Origin: an uncultured Lentisphaeraceae bacterium
GTDB lineage: Bacteria; Verrucomicrobiota; Kiritimatiellia; RFP12; DVOR01
Assembly: GCA_937892925.1 (NCBI GenBank)
Contig: CALBHX010000051.1
Coordinates: 1 to 12,118 of the forward strand
Length of the DNA: 12,118 bases
Direction: 5' to 3'
The notes beneath the pieces are model-generated. The model made no database searches. It saw only the letters and a list, made by a program, of their open reading frames with translations, and was not told the DNA's origin. Below, piece by piece: positions 6,226 through 12,118 of the stretch. Numbering within the stretch: position 1 is the first letter of the stretch; each line of letters opens with the position of its first letter. A program made the translations under genes and the position numbers.

Positions 6226-7059
6226 ATGAAAAGCATTGTAAACCAGTTGTGTCAGCTTCAGGATCTTATTCTGGTGCGTGATGAGCACCGAGCCACCGGG
6301 AACGGCGACCATCTGGAACGGCTGAACGAATCGATTGACGCGATGACAGAGACGCTCCCCGCGGCGGCGGCGGCGATGTTCAAACGTCTCTTGACGCGGG
6401 ATCATGTGATCATGGCGCCCGTTCACAATGGATGCTGTGCGGTGTGCGGCATGCGCCTGCCGGTGAGCCAGATTCAGGCGGTGCGGCAATGTGAAACCCT
6501 TCAGGCATGCCCGGGATGCGCGCGAATTTTGTTTGAGGAACTGGACGCGCCGCAGTGGGTGGGCGCGCTTCCGGGGCGAACAGAGCCGCGTAAAAACGGC
6601 ATCTCGCGCTTTTCGGCAGAGTCGCTGATGGTGCCGGATCTGGTGGTTTCCTCGGCGGCGGATGCGATTGAGGTGCTGGCCGGGAAGATGGAAACCGGCG
6701 GCTTTGTGTCGCACGCGGACAAACTGATTGCCTCCGCGCTGGAGCGAGAGTCGATGCTGAGCACGGCAATGGAGCATGGCCTGGCCTTTCCGCACGTTCG
6801 AGGGGTGGAGGGCGGCTCGCTGACCTTGGCCTGCGGCGTCAGTAAAGAGCCATTCGCGTGGGATGTTGCGGGCACGCAAACACAAATTGTCTTCCTGATC
6901 ACCATTCCAACGGCGGTGAGTGCGTTTTATATGCGGCTGATCGCGGGGCTGACGGAAGCCTTCCAGAAGGATGCGAACCGTGAAGCGCTGCTAGCGGCAG
7001 AGACGCCGGCGATGTTATGGAAGGCGTTGGCGAAAGCGACGCGCTATACCATCAAGTAA
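6226..7059 (+). CDS. C4 zinc ribbon fused to a PTS EIIA-like (fructose/mannitol type) domain
   Basis: A 277-residue cytoplasmic protein with two parts. Residues 1-65 are helical, with heptad-like Leu/Ile spacing at the start. A C4 zinc site follows: C71-A-V-C74 and C95-P-G-C98. The surrounding ACPGCARILFEE (94-105) is very like the end of the zf-RING_7 (C4-type zinc ribbon) family. Residues about 134-275 match PTS EIIA type 2: LMVPDLVV (134-141), then GLAFPHVRG (185-193), in which H190 aligns with the phosphorylated histidine of G-(I/L)-A-(L/F)-P-H. Terminators lie on both sides, so it stands alone, with no EIIB, EIIC, HPr or EI gene beside it. It is therefore more likely a PTS-Ntr/PtsN-like regulator than a transporter part. 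The fusion is the odd point: the zinc ribbon could bind nucleic acid or a partner protein. Domain calls are good; the role is inferred. Confidence 0.82.
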   Translation: MKSIVNQLCQLQDLILVRDEHRATGNGDHLERLNESIDAMTETLPAAAAAMFKRLLTRDHVIMAPVHNGCCAVCGMRLPVSQIQAVRQCETLQACPGCARILFEELDAPQWVGALPGRTEPRKNGISRFSAESLMVPDLVVSSAADAIEVLAGKMETGGFVSHADKLIASALERESMLSTAMEHGLAFPHVRGVEGGSLTLACGVSKEPFAWDVAGTQTQIVFLITIPTAVSAFYMRLIAGLTEAFQKDANREALLAAETPAMLWKALAKATRYTIK

Positions 7060-7080
7060 GAACCGGCGCATGACACAAAG

Positions 7081-7131
7081 CGCAGACGGGGGCGGCTGTT
7101 CGAACAGGCGCCCCCATTCATTCTGCGTTGT
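7081..7131 (+). terminator. Strong hairpin after the EIIA fusion, probable terminator
   Basis: GGGGGCG (7088-7094) pairs with CGCCCCC (7109-7115), and CTGT/ACAG inside closes on a TCGA loop with a single G/G mismatch. An outer CGCAGA/TCTGCG pairing (7081-7086 with 7122-7127) extends the dyad. The downstream T content is modest (ATTCATTCTGCGTTGT), so termination may be partial. Confidence 0.5.
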
Positions 7132-7164
7132 CCCGGGAATGGCGCCCAGCAGGCGGGGCAAATG

Positions 7165-7173
7165 TGGTATAAT
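7165..7173 (+). promoter_or_regulatory. Extended -10 promoter of the hydrogenase unit
   Basis: TG-G-TATAAT is a perfect extended -10 element with no recognisable -35 box 17 bp upstream. The predicted start of transcription is near 7180. The GGAGGGG at 7174-7180 would then not be transcribed as a useful ribosome-binding site, which favours translation from ATG 7201 over 7186 or 7162. Confidence 0.6.
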
Positions 7174-7200
7174 GGAGGGGCATTTATGTGGAGAGAGTCT

Positions 7201-7464
7201 ATGCAAGCGAAAGTAATCGTGGAGATCTGCATGGGAACCACCTGTTACGTCATGGGGAGTGCCCATCTGGCAGGCATTGCAGCGCGGTTTCCGGAGGCGT
7301 GGCGCGACTGTGTAACCGTGCGGGGAATGCGGTGTTCCGGTGCTTGCCAGCAGGCGGGGCAATATGGGCGAGCGCCTTTTGTCCGAGTCAATGGGAAGCT
7401 TCTATCCGAGGCGGATGAGGGCAAGGTGTTTGCCGCTATCCGCGAGGCGTTGAATGTTGAGTAA
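7201..7464 (+). CDS. NuoE-like thioredoxin-fold [2Fe-2S] protein
   Basis: A small electron carrier, 87 residues, of the thioredoxin-like [2Fe-2S] ferredoxin family that includes NuoE and HydC-type subunits. The four ligand candidates are C10 and C15 (EICMGTTCY), then C45 and C49 (GMRCSGACQQ). The pattern C-x4-C-x29-C-x3-C is characteristic, and the C-terminal PFVRVNGKLL (59-68) and the final helix fit the fold. The ATG at 7201 has GGAGAGAG just upstream (7190-7197); in-frame ATGs at 7186 and 7162 would add MWRES or more, with no conserved content. The [FeFe] hydrogenase gene begins 13 nt after the stop, so the two are almost certainly co-translated. It probably relays electrons between the hydrogenase and another carrier. 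No NuoF-like NAD-binding subunit is present here. Confidence 0.85.
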   Translation: MQAKVIVEICMGTTCYVMGSAHLAGIAARFPEAWRDCVTVRGMRCSGACQQAGQYGRAPFVRVNGKLLSEADEGKVFAAIREALNVE

Positions 7465-7477
7465 AGAGGGTGGAGCG

Positions 7478-8923
7478 ATGTCAATTCCGATGATTAGTGA
7501 AGCAGATCGTCTGCGCCGCGAAGTTTTGGCCTATGTGATTCAGGCCGTGAAGTCCGGGAAGTATGAAGATCTTGACCGGATTCCGATCAAGATGCGCCCG
7601 AAAGGGCAGCCTTACTCCCGGTGTTGTATTTACAAGGATCGGGCGGCGCTGCGGTATCGGTGCATGTCGGCACTTGGGTTCCGCGTGGAAGACGAGACCG
7701 ATGAATTAAAGACGCTGAAGTCCTATGCCGAAGATATTGACACGAAGCCGCCAGCTGCGGATCCCTTCCTGACGATTTTTCCAGATGCATGCTCGGCATG
7801 CATGGAATCGCAGATTATGGTGACCAACATGTGCCGCGGGTGTCTGGCCCGGCCGTGCACCAATATCTGCCCGCGAAAGGCCATTCAGGTGCGCAATGGG
7901 CGGGCGCAGATTTCACACGAGCTGTGCATCAATTGCGGGAAGTGTGCGGAGGTGTGCCGTTATCACGCGATTATCCAGGTGCCTCTGGCCTGTGCGGATG
8001 CGTGCCCGGTGGGAGCAATCGGCAAGACGCCCGATGGGCGGGTAACCGTGGATCAAGCCAAGTGCATCCGGTGCGGCAAATGTATTAAGGCCTGCCCGTT
8101 TGCGGCCATTATGCAAAGCAACCAGGTGGCGCACGTGGTGCGCGCCATCGCCTCCGGAAAGAAAGTCGTTGCACTGGTGGCGCCGGCCATCAACGGCTTT
8201 TTCCCAACCGAGCCGGGGAAATTGTATGCCGCCCTGAAAAAGGTCGGCTTTGCCGATGTGTTTGAAGTGGCGCTGGGTGCCGACGATACGGCCATCGCGG
8301 AGGCTGCGGAATGGGCAGAACGCAAGGCGGAAGGCGCGCCGTTCATGACCACCAGCTGCTGCCCGGCCTGGATTGAATGCGTTGAGCGGCACATCCCGGA
8401 ATTGAAGCCCTATGTTTCCTCTACTCCCACGCCCATGGCGTTTACAGACCGCCGGGCAAAAGCGGCTTATCCGGACGCCGTCACGGTGTTTATTGGGCCG
8501 TGCATGGCGAAACGAACGGAGGCGTATAAACATGGGTCGCCGAATTATGTGATTACAGCCGAAGAAATCGGCGCCTGGTTTATGGCGGAAAACATCCAAC
8601 TGGACGACATGGAGCCGGTGGCGCCGGCCTGCGTAGGCTCGCAGTATGGCGCAGAGTTCGCCATCAGCGGCGGTGTGGCCAACGCCGTGGCGCACTACCT
8701 CCCCGAAGGAACCGCCAAGCCCACGGTGTTCAAAATCAACGGACTAAACAAGAAGAATATTGCCTTGCTGCGCGTGTTCGCCAAGACCAAAAAGGCGCCG
8801 GCGGAGATTATTGAGGTCATGGTCTGCCCGGGCGGCTGTGTGGCCGGCCCCTGTGCTATTACTACGCCCGAAGATGCGGTCAAAGTGATCCAGGCTCGCC
8901 GGCCGGCGGACTTCAAGGCCTAA
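7478..8923 (+). CDS. Monomeric [FeFe] hydrogenase, group B-like
   Basis: Catalyses reversible H2 formation at an H-cluster; cytoplasmic, no signal peptide. 481 residues. The N-terminal region (1-100) has no domain I recognise. It is followed by a Cys-rich stretch (C105, C108, C119, C122, C127, C131) that may hold an extra cluster. Two [4Fe-4S] ferredoxin motifs follow: C150-x2-C153-x2-C156-x3-C160 with C172/C176, and C196-x2-C199-x2-C202-x3-C206-P. The H-cluster motifs are L1 TSCCPAW (292-298), L2 GPCMAKRTE (340-348) and L3 VMVCPGGCVAGP (447-458). They supply C295, C342, C450 and C454 as ligands and C294 as proton relay, by comparison with clostridial HydA. GPC for MPC, and GP-C-A instead of the GGGQP end of L3, point away from group A. 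Start 7478 has AGAGGG at 7 nt. No maturase genes (hydE, hydF, hydG) are present. A sensory role is a less likely alternative because no PAS or kinase domain is attached. Confidence 0.9.
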   Translation: MSIPMISEADRLRREVLAYVIQAVKSGKYEDLDRIPIKMRPKGQPYSRCCIYKDRAALRYRCMSALGFRVEDETDELKTLKSYAEDIDTKPPAADPFLTIFPDACSACMESQIMVTNMCRGCLARPCTNICPRKAIQVRNGRAQISHELCINCGKCAEVCRYHAIIQVPLACADACPVGAIGKTPDGRVTVDQAKCIRCGKCIKACPFAAIMQSNQVAHVVRAIASGKKVVALVAPAINGFFPTEPGKLYAALKKVGFADVFEVALGADDTAIAEAAEWAERKAEGAPFMTTSCCPAWIECVERHIPELKPYVSSTPTPMAFTDRRAKAAYPDAVTVFIGPCMAKRTEAYKHGSPNYVITAEEIGAWFMAENIQLDDMEPVAPACVGSQYGAEFAISGGVANAVAHYLPEGTAKPTVFKINGLNKKNIALLRVFAKTKKAPAEIIEVMVCPGGCVAGPCAITTPEDAVKVIQARRPADFKA

Positions 8924-8952
8924 AACGCCCCGAAGCAGGAGGAGCCCGCCCC

Positions 8953-10302
8953 GTGAACCGTGATATCGCCTGTATTGGAGCCGGATATATCGGCGGGCCA
9001 ACGATGGCTGTTATAGCCAAGATGTGCCCAGACCGGCGCATCTTCGTGGCAGACATTTCACGGGAACGGATTGACGCCTGGAACTCAGCGGCCTTGCCGG
9101 TCTATGAACCGGGGCTTCGCGAACTGGTGGAGACATGCCGCGGGCGCAATCTCTTTTTCACGACCGATCTTGCGGCGGCGATTCGCGCATGTGATCTCAT
9201 CTTCGTGGGGGTGAACACGCCCACGAAAACGTTCGGCGAGGGCGCCGGATATGCGCTGGATCTGCAGTATTGGGAGGCCGCGGCTCGCACCATTGCCGCC
9301 GAAGCCAACTGCGACAAAGTGGTCATCGAGAAGTCCACGCTCCCGGTTCGGACGGCAGATGCGATGGCCGCCGTCCTGCACACACACCCGGAACACACGT
9401 TTACCGTGCTTTCCAACCCGGAGTTTCTGGCAGAAGGCTCGGCTATTCAGGATCTGCTTCACCCGGACCGCGTCCTGATCGGAGGCCCCCAAACGCCTGC
9501 CGGGCGGAAGGCCATGGAAGCCCTGCGCGCGGTTTATGCCGCTTGGGTGCCGCGGGAGCGGATCCTTTTAACCGATGTCTGGTCAAGCGAGCTCTCCAAA
9601 CTGGCGGCCAACGCCATGCTCGCCCAGCGCATCTCCTCTATCAACGCCTTCTCCGCCTTGTGTGAAAAGACCGGAGCCGATGTAGAGGAAGTAGCGCATG
9701 TCCTTGGAATGGATCACCGAATCGGTGCGGACTTCCTGAAAGCCGGGCCGGGCTTTGGCGGTTCCTGTTTCCGAAAGGACGTGCTCAACCTTGTCTATCT
9801 CTGCCGGATGCATGGGCTGGACGATTGCGCCGCCTATTGGGAAGGTGTTATCCGAATGAATGAAGCGCAGCAGCGGCGGATCGTCTTACGAACCGTTCAG
9901 GCGCTGTTCAACACCCTTTCCGGCAAGCGGATTGCGCTCTTCGGCTTTGCCTTCAAAGCCAACACCGGCGACACGCGTGAAACGCCAGCCCTATCTGTGG
10001 CGCGCATGTTGGCAGAAGAGCGGGCGCAATTGATGATTACCGACCCGCAGGCCTTGCCAAACGCCCGGAAGGATTTGGCCGATCTGCCCGGCGTTCACTT
10101 CTGCGAAAGCCCGTATGACGCAGCCGATGGAGCAGACGCCGTCCTGGTGATGACCGAATGGACAGACTATCGGGCTCTGGACTGGGCGCAGATTTTCCGT
10201 GCCATGCGGAAACCTGCGTTGATTTTCGACACGCGCAACATGCTCGATCACGCGGCACTGCGCCAGCTGGGATTCCGCGTGTTAGCCGTTGGGAAGCCAT
10301 GA
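8953..10302 (+). CDS. UDP-glucose 6-dehydrogenase, eukaryote-like
   Basis: Oxidises UDP-glucose to UDP-glucuronate with two NAD+, supplying acidic sugar for surface polysaccharide. 449 residues, GTG start with AGGAGGAG (8937-8944) at 8 nt. The NAD-binding fold opens with GAGYIGGPT (9-17). Catalytic residues align with human UGDH at a constant offset of 4: E157 (NPEFLAEG), K216 and N220 (LSKLAANAMLAQRISSIN), C272 in GFGGSCF (267-273), and D276. Long stretches match the animal enzyme as I remember it, for example VNTPTKTFG (87-95), GADVEEVAHVLGMDHRIG (241-258) and GFAFKANTGDTRE (331-343). Typical bacterial Ugd proteins are less similar. It lacks the C-terminal tail of the 494-residue human enzyme. 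The gene begins 29 nt after the hydrogenase and its stop overlaps the next ATG (ATGA), showing coupling. Confidence 0.95.
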   Translation: MNRDIACIGAGYIGGPTMAVIAKMCPDRRIFVADISRERIDAWNSAALPVYEPGLRELVETCRGRNLFFTTDLAAAIRACDLIFVGVNTPTKTFGEGAGYALDLQYWEAAARTIAAEANCDKVVIEKSTLPVRTADAMAAVLHTHPEHTFTVLSNPEFLAEGSAIQDLLHPDRVLIGGPQTPAGRKAMEALRAVYAAWVPRERILLTDVWSSELSKLAANAMLAQRISSINAFSALCEKTGADVEEVAHVLGMDHRIGADFLKAGPGFGGSCFRKDVLNLVYLCRMHGLDDCAAYWEGVIRMNEAQQRRIVLRTVQALFNTLSGKRIALFGFAFKANTGDTRETPALSVARMLAEERAQLMITDPQALPNARKDLADLPGVHFCESPYDAADGADAVLVMTEWTDYRALDWAQIFRAMRKPALIFDTRNMLDHAALRQLGFRVLAVGKP

Positions 10303-10805
10303 GTTCAGCAGCGCCCACCACCTGCCCGGAAGCAGAAGCCGCCGAGGCCGCCTTTGAGGTTGGCGCCTCCTGTGCGCAAGCGGTGCTCACAGGCTGCTGC
10401 CGCCTGCTCGGACTCTCCGAGAAACAGGCCATGCAGCTGGGCTCCGGGTTTGGCGCCGGGCTATGCGGTTTGCGCGAAACATGCGGCGCCGTAAACGCCA
10501 TGGTGCTGGCATTGGGGCTAATTAAGGGAGCCGACCACCCCATGGAAGCCAAAGAAAAGGCCGCGCTCTATCGGCATTTCCGAAGCCACGTAGAAGCCTT
10601 CGACAACGTCTTTGGCACGCATGTGTGCCAGGAGCTGCTGAAACGCGCCTCCATTCAGAAACAGGCAGGCGATGCACCGGAAGCACGATCGGCCGCCTAT
10701 TATGCCAAGCGCCCCTGTGCGGCATTCGTCCGCTTCTGTGCGGAGCGGGTGGCCGCCGCCGAAAATGAACCCGCTGTGGGCGCCCCCCCCCGGCAGGTAA
10801 ATTGA
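10299..10805 (+). CDS. C_GCAxxG_C_C family redox protein
   Basis: A 168-residue protein of the family named for its spaced cysteines, thought to be redox active; no defined reaction is known to me. Family features present: FEVGASCAQAVL (19-30, C25), GSGFGAGLCGLRETCGAVNA (48-67, C56 and C62), FDNVFGTHVCQELL (101-114, C110) and RPCAAFVRFCAE (138-149, C140 and C147). C9, C33 and C34 are extra. The frame stays open upstream into the UDP-glucose dehydrogenase gene, but ATG 10299 overlaps that gene's TGA as ATGA and starts the conserved domain at the right distance, so it is chosen. A nine-C run (10783-10791) lies near the 3' end, a slippage-prone spot that affects only the last residues. It sits between polysaccharide genes and downstream of a hydrogenase. 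Which of the two it serves is open. Confidence 0.9.
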   Translation: MSSAAPTTCPEAEAAEAAFEVGASCAQAVLTGCCRLLGLSEKQAMQLGSGFGAGLCGLRETCGAVNAMVLALGLIKGADHPMEAKEKAALYRHFRSHVEAFDNVFGTHVCQELLKRASIQKQAGDAPEARSAAYYAKRPCAAFVRFCAERVAAAENEPAVGAPPRQVN

Positions 10806-10814
10806 GACATCCCA

Positions 10815-11330
10815 ATGCCGCGCATCCTAGAATTGTTTTTGTTGGCAGTCACATTCCCGCTATGGGGGCTTCTCCTCTTGATTTTAATGGGCATATTAGC
10901 CGTAACGCACCGCCCCGTTTTTTTCATCCAAACGCGTCCGGGGCTGAATGGCCACCCCTTTCGGTTAATTAAGTTTCGTACGATGCGGGCGGGAAAAGAA
11001 CCGGATGCCGTGCGGATCACGCGGCTGGGGCGATGGCTGAGAGCCACCTCGCTTGACGAATTGCCGGAATTGCTGAATGTGCTCCGCGGCGACATGGCGT
11101 TGGTTGGACCGCGCCCGCTGCTCATGGCCTATCTGCGCGAATACGCGCCGGAGGAACACCGCCGCCACAATGTCCGCCCGGGCATTACCGGCTGGGCACA
11201 AGTACACGGCCGCAACCGCCTGACACGCCAAGAAAAGATCCGTTACGATCTGGAATATGTGGCACGGCGTTCTACCGCATTTGACTTTAAGATTCTCTTC
11301 TTGACCCTGTTTCACCTGAGGGGGAATTGA
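10815..11330 (+). CDS. Polyprenyl-phosphate sugar phosphotransferase (bacterial sugar transferase)
   Basis: Transfers a sugar-1-phosphate from a UDP-sugar to polyprenyl phosphate, the committed membrane step in polysaccharide or glycan assembly. 171 residues: the minimal monotopic form, lacking the extra N-terminal membrane domains of WcaJ/WbaP types. Residues 4-30 form the single hydrophobic re-entrant helix. RPVFFIQTRPGLNGHPFRLI (33-52) and KFRTMRAG (53-60) are family signatures. SLDELPELLNVLRGDMALVG (79-98) carries the catalytic Asp-Glu dyad (D81, E82), followed by PRP (99-101). RPGITGWAQVHGRN (121-134) is the other strongly conserved stretch. No clear Shine-Dalgarno site precedes the ATG; the upstream gene ends 9 nt before, so coupling is likely. 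The sugar is not readable. Its partners are UDP-glucose dehydrogenase upstream and a CPBP protease downstream. Confidence 0.93.
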   Translation: MPRILELFLLAVTFPLWGLLLLILMGILAVTHRPVFFIQTRPGLNGHPFRLIKFRTMRAGKEPDAVRITRLGRWLRATSLDELPELLNVLRGDMALVGPRPLLMAYLREYAPEEHRRHNVRPGITGWAQVHGRNRLTRQEKIRYDLEYVARRSTAFDFKILFLTLFHLRGN

Positions 11331-11334
11331 CCCC

Positions 11335-11394
11335 ATGCAGAAAGACGCGATGCAAGGCCTAGGCGGCAGACGAATGGGAGCTACGCATGAATGA
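11335..11394 (+). CDS. Possible 19-codon leader ORF before the CPBP gene
   Basis: ATG at 11335, preceded by GAGGGGG (11318-11324) at 10 nt. It encodes a short basic peptide (MQKDAMQGLGGRRMGATHE) and its TGA (11392-11394) overlaps the start of the CPBP gene at 11387 in another frame. It could couple translation across the 56-nt gap. It has no known homologue and may be chance. Confidence 0.25.
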   Translation: MQKDAMQGLGGRRMGATHE

Positions 11395-12118
11395 CCCAAC
11401 AGGAGAAGCAGCTCCGGCTTGGGAAAGCCTCTGCTCACCGGCCACACGGGCTCTGATCTGGCCCTATGGCTGCTGGCTGGCCGGCATTTTGCTGTTGTTT
11501 GTGCCGCATTCCTTCGACTTTCCAGCCTGGGTTTATGCCGGCAAAACGGTTCTGTGCCTGGGGCTGCTCGTCTGGTTTCGCCCCTGGCGTTTTGTCCCCT
11601 TTGAGCGGGTTCGCGGGGATCTGGCCGCCGGAATCCTGCTGGGGCTGACCGTTTACGTGCTGTGGGTGCTTCCGGAAGTATTGCCCTGGCCTGCATGGGT
11701 AAGGGCCTATCAATGCTGGGCGATGATGATGCCCGGCAGCCTTCCGGATTCCAGTGCCTCCTGGTGTTATGCCTGGCAGTCAAGCCCCATGCTGGCACTG
11801 ATCAAACTCGTTGGTTCAGCCTTTGTTATTGCGCCTATTGAGGAATTCTTCTTCCGAGGGTGGCTGATGCGGTGGCTGACCTGTAAAAACTGGCAAAGAC
11901 TGCCCTTGGAGCACGTGTCGCGGCGAGCCTTTTGGCTGACGGCACTCTTTTTTGCTGCGGAGCATGACCGAATCGTGGTGGGGCTACTGGCTGGGCTGGT
12001 TTACGGGGCACTGGCCGTGCGTTCAGGCTCCCTGCGCGCTCCGATTGTGGCGCATATCACCACCAACCTGATTTTGGGGCTTCACGTTCTGTTTCTGGAC
12101 GCTTACGGGTTCTGGTAA
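11387..12118 (+). CDS. CPBP family intramembrane protease, exosortase-associated type
   Basis: A 243-residue polytopic membrane protein of the CPBP (CAAX protease/bacteriocin-processing) group; its TAA is the last three bases of the window. The three active-site motifs are present: E152-E153-x3-R157 (APIEEFFFRGWL), F189-x3-H193 (FFAAEH) and H223-x3-N227 (AHITTNLILGL). Hydrophobic segments lie at about 24-40, 51-65, 79-98, 136-151, 180-192, 196-211 and 219-237. The overall layout and the C-terminus (TNLILGLHVLFLDAYGFW) resemble the 'CAAX prenyl protease-related' family described from exosortase/PEP-CTERM species. That match is from memory. GGGAG (11376-11380) is 6 nt before the ATG. It follows the sugar transferase by 56 nt, which suits a polysaccharide locus linked to protein sorting. 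Its substrate is unknown; no exosortase gene is visible. Confidence 0.85.
   Translation: MNDPTGEAAPAWESLCSPATRALIWPYGCWLAGILLLFVPHSFDFPAWVYAGKTVLCLGLLVWFRPWRFVPFERVRGDLAAGILLGLTVYVLWVLPEVLPWPAWVRAYQCWAMMMPGSLPDSSASWCYAWQSSPMLALIKLVGSAFVIAPIEEFFFRGWLMRWLTCKNWQRLPLEHVSRRAFWLTALFFAAEHDRIVVGLLAGLVYGALAVRSGSLRAPIVAHITTNLILGLHVLFLDAYGFW

Noticed and set aside
7454..7477. Earlier ATG for the [FeFe] hydrogenase
   Set aside because: It overlaps the end of the NuoE-like gene. AGAGGG at 7465-7470 is well placed for ATG 7478 and would lie inside the gene otherwise.
10158..10298. Upstream extension of the C_GCAxxG_C_C gene
   Set aside because: It is only the shifted frame of the UDP-glucose dehydrogenase 3' end; the ATGA overlap at 10299 is the natural start.

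Overview
The window reads as a GC-rich bacterial chromosome, most likely from the Kiritimatiellota (PVC group), possibly a gut lineage. This is an inference. It rests on a secreted sulfatase-modifying-factor (SUMF1/FGE-like) protein with an N-terminal 'QRYPWNG' domain, a protease of the exosortase-associated CPBP type, an [FeFe] hydrogenase that looks like group B, and a eukaryote-like UDP-glucose dehydrogenase. No RNA gene, CRISPR array or insertion sequence was recognised.

Layout. (1) 1-913, minus strand: the N-terminal 304 codons of a secreted FGE-fold protein, running off the left edge. (2) 914-1435: a gene-free divergent intergenic region with several GC-rich inverted repeats. (3) 1436-3457, plus strand: two glycosyltransferase genes (a GT-B fold enzyme and a GT2 enzyme) 6 nt apart, followed by a probable terminator. 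(4) 3458-3856: a palindrome-rich gap ending in a near-consensus promoter. (5) 3857-6088: pyrH (UMP kinase), frr (ribosome recycling factor) and an Ala/Pro-rich membrane-anchored protein with six copies of a short basic motif, closed by a terminator. (6) 6226-7059: a single gene joining a C4 zinc ribbon to a PTS EIIA-like domain, followed by a strong hairpin. (7) 7201-12118: an apparently continuous transcription unit behind an extended -10 promoter. It holds a NuoE-like [2Fe-2S] protein, a monomeric [FeFe] hydrogenase, UDP-glucose dehydrogenase, a C_GCAxxG_C_C redox protein, a short polyprenyl-phosphate sugar transferase and a CPBP intramembrane protease ending exactly at the window edge.

How the genes fit together. 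UDP-glucose dehydrogenase (UDP-glucuronate supply), the phosphoglycosyl transferase (first membrane-linked sugar) and the two glycosyltransferases suggest assembly of an acidic surface polysaccharide. The CPBP protease resembles the family found with exosortase/PEP-CTERM systems, which are often encoded near exopolysaccharide genes. The NuoE-like protein and hydrogenase form a fermentative H2 or redox module that appears to run directly into the polysaccharide genes. pyrH-frr is a conserved housekeeping pair. The most unusual proteins are the zinc-ribbon/EIIA fusion and the repeat-motif anchored protein behind frr.
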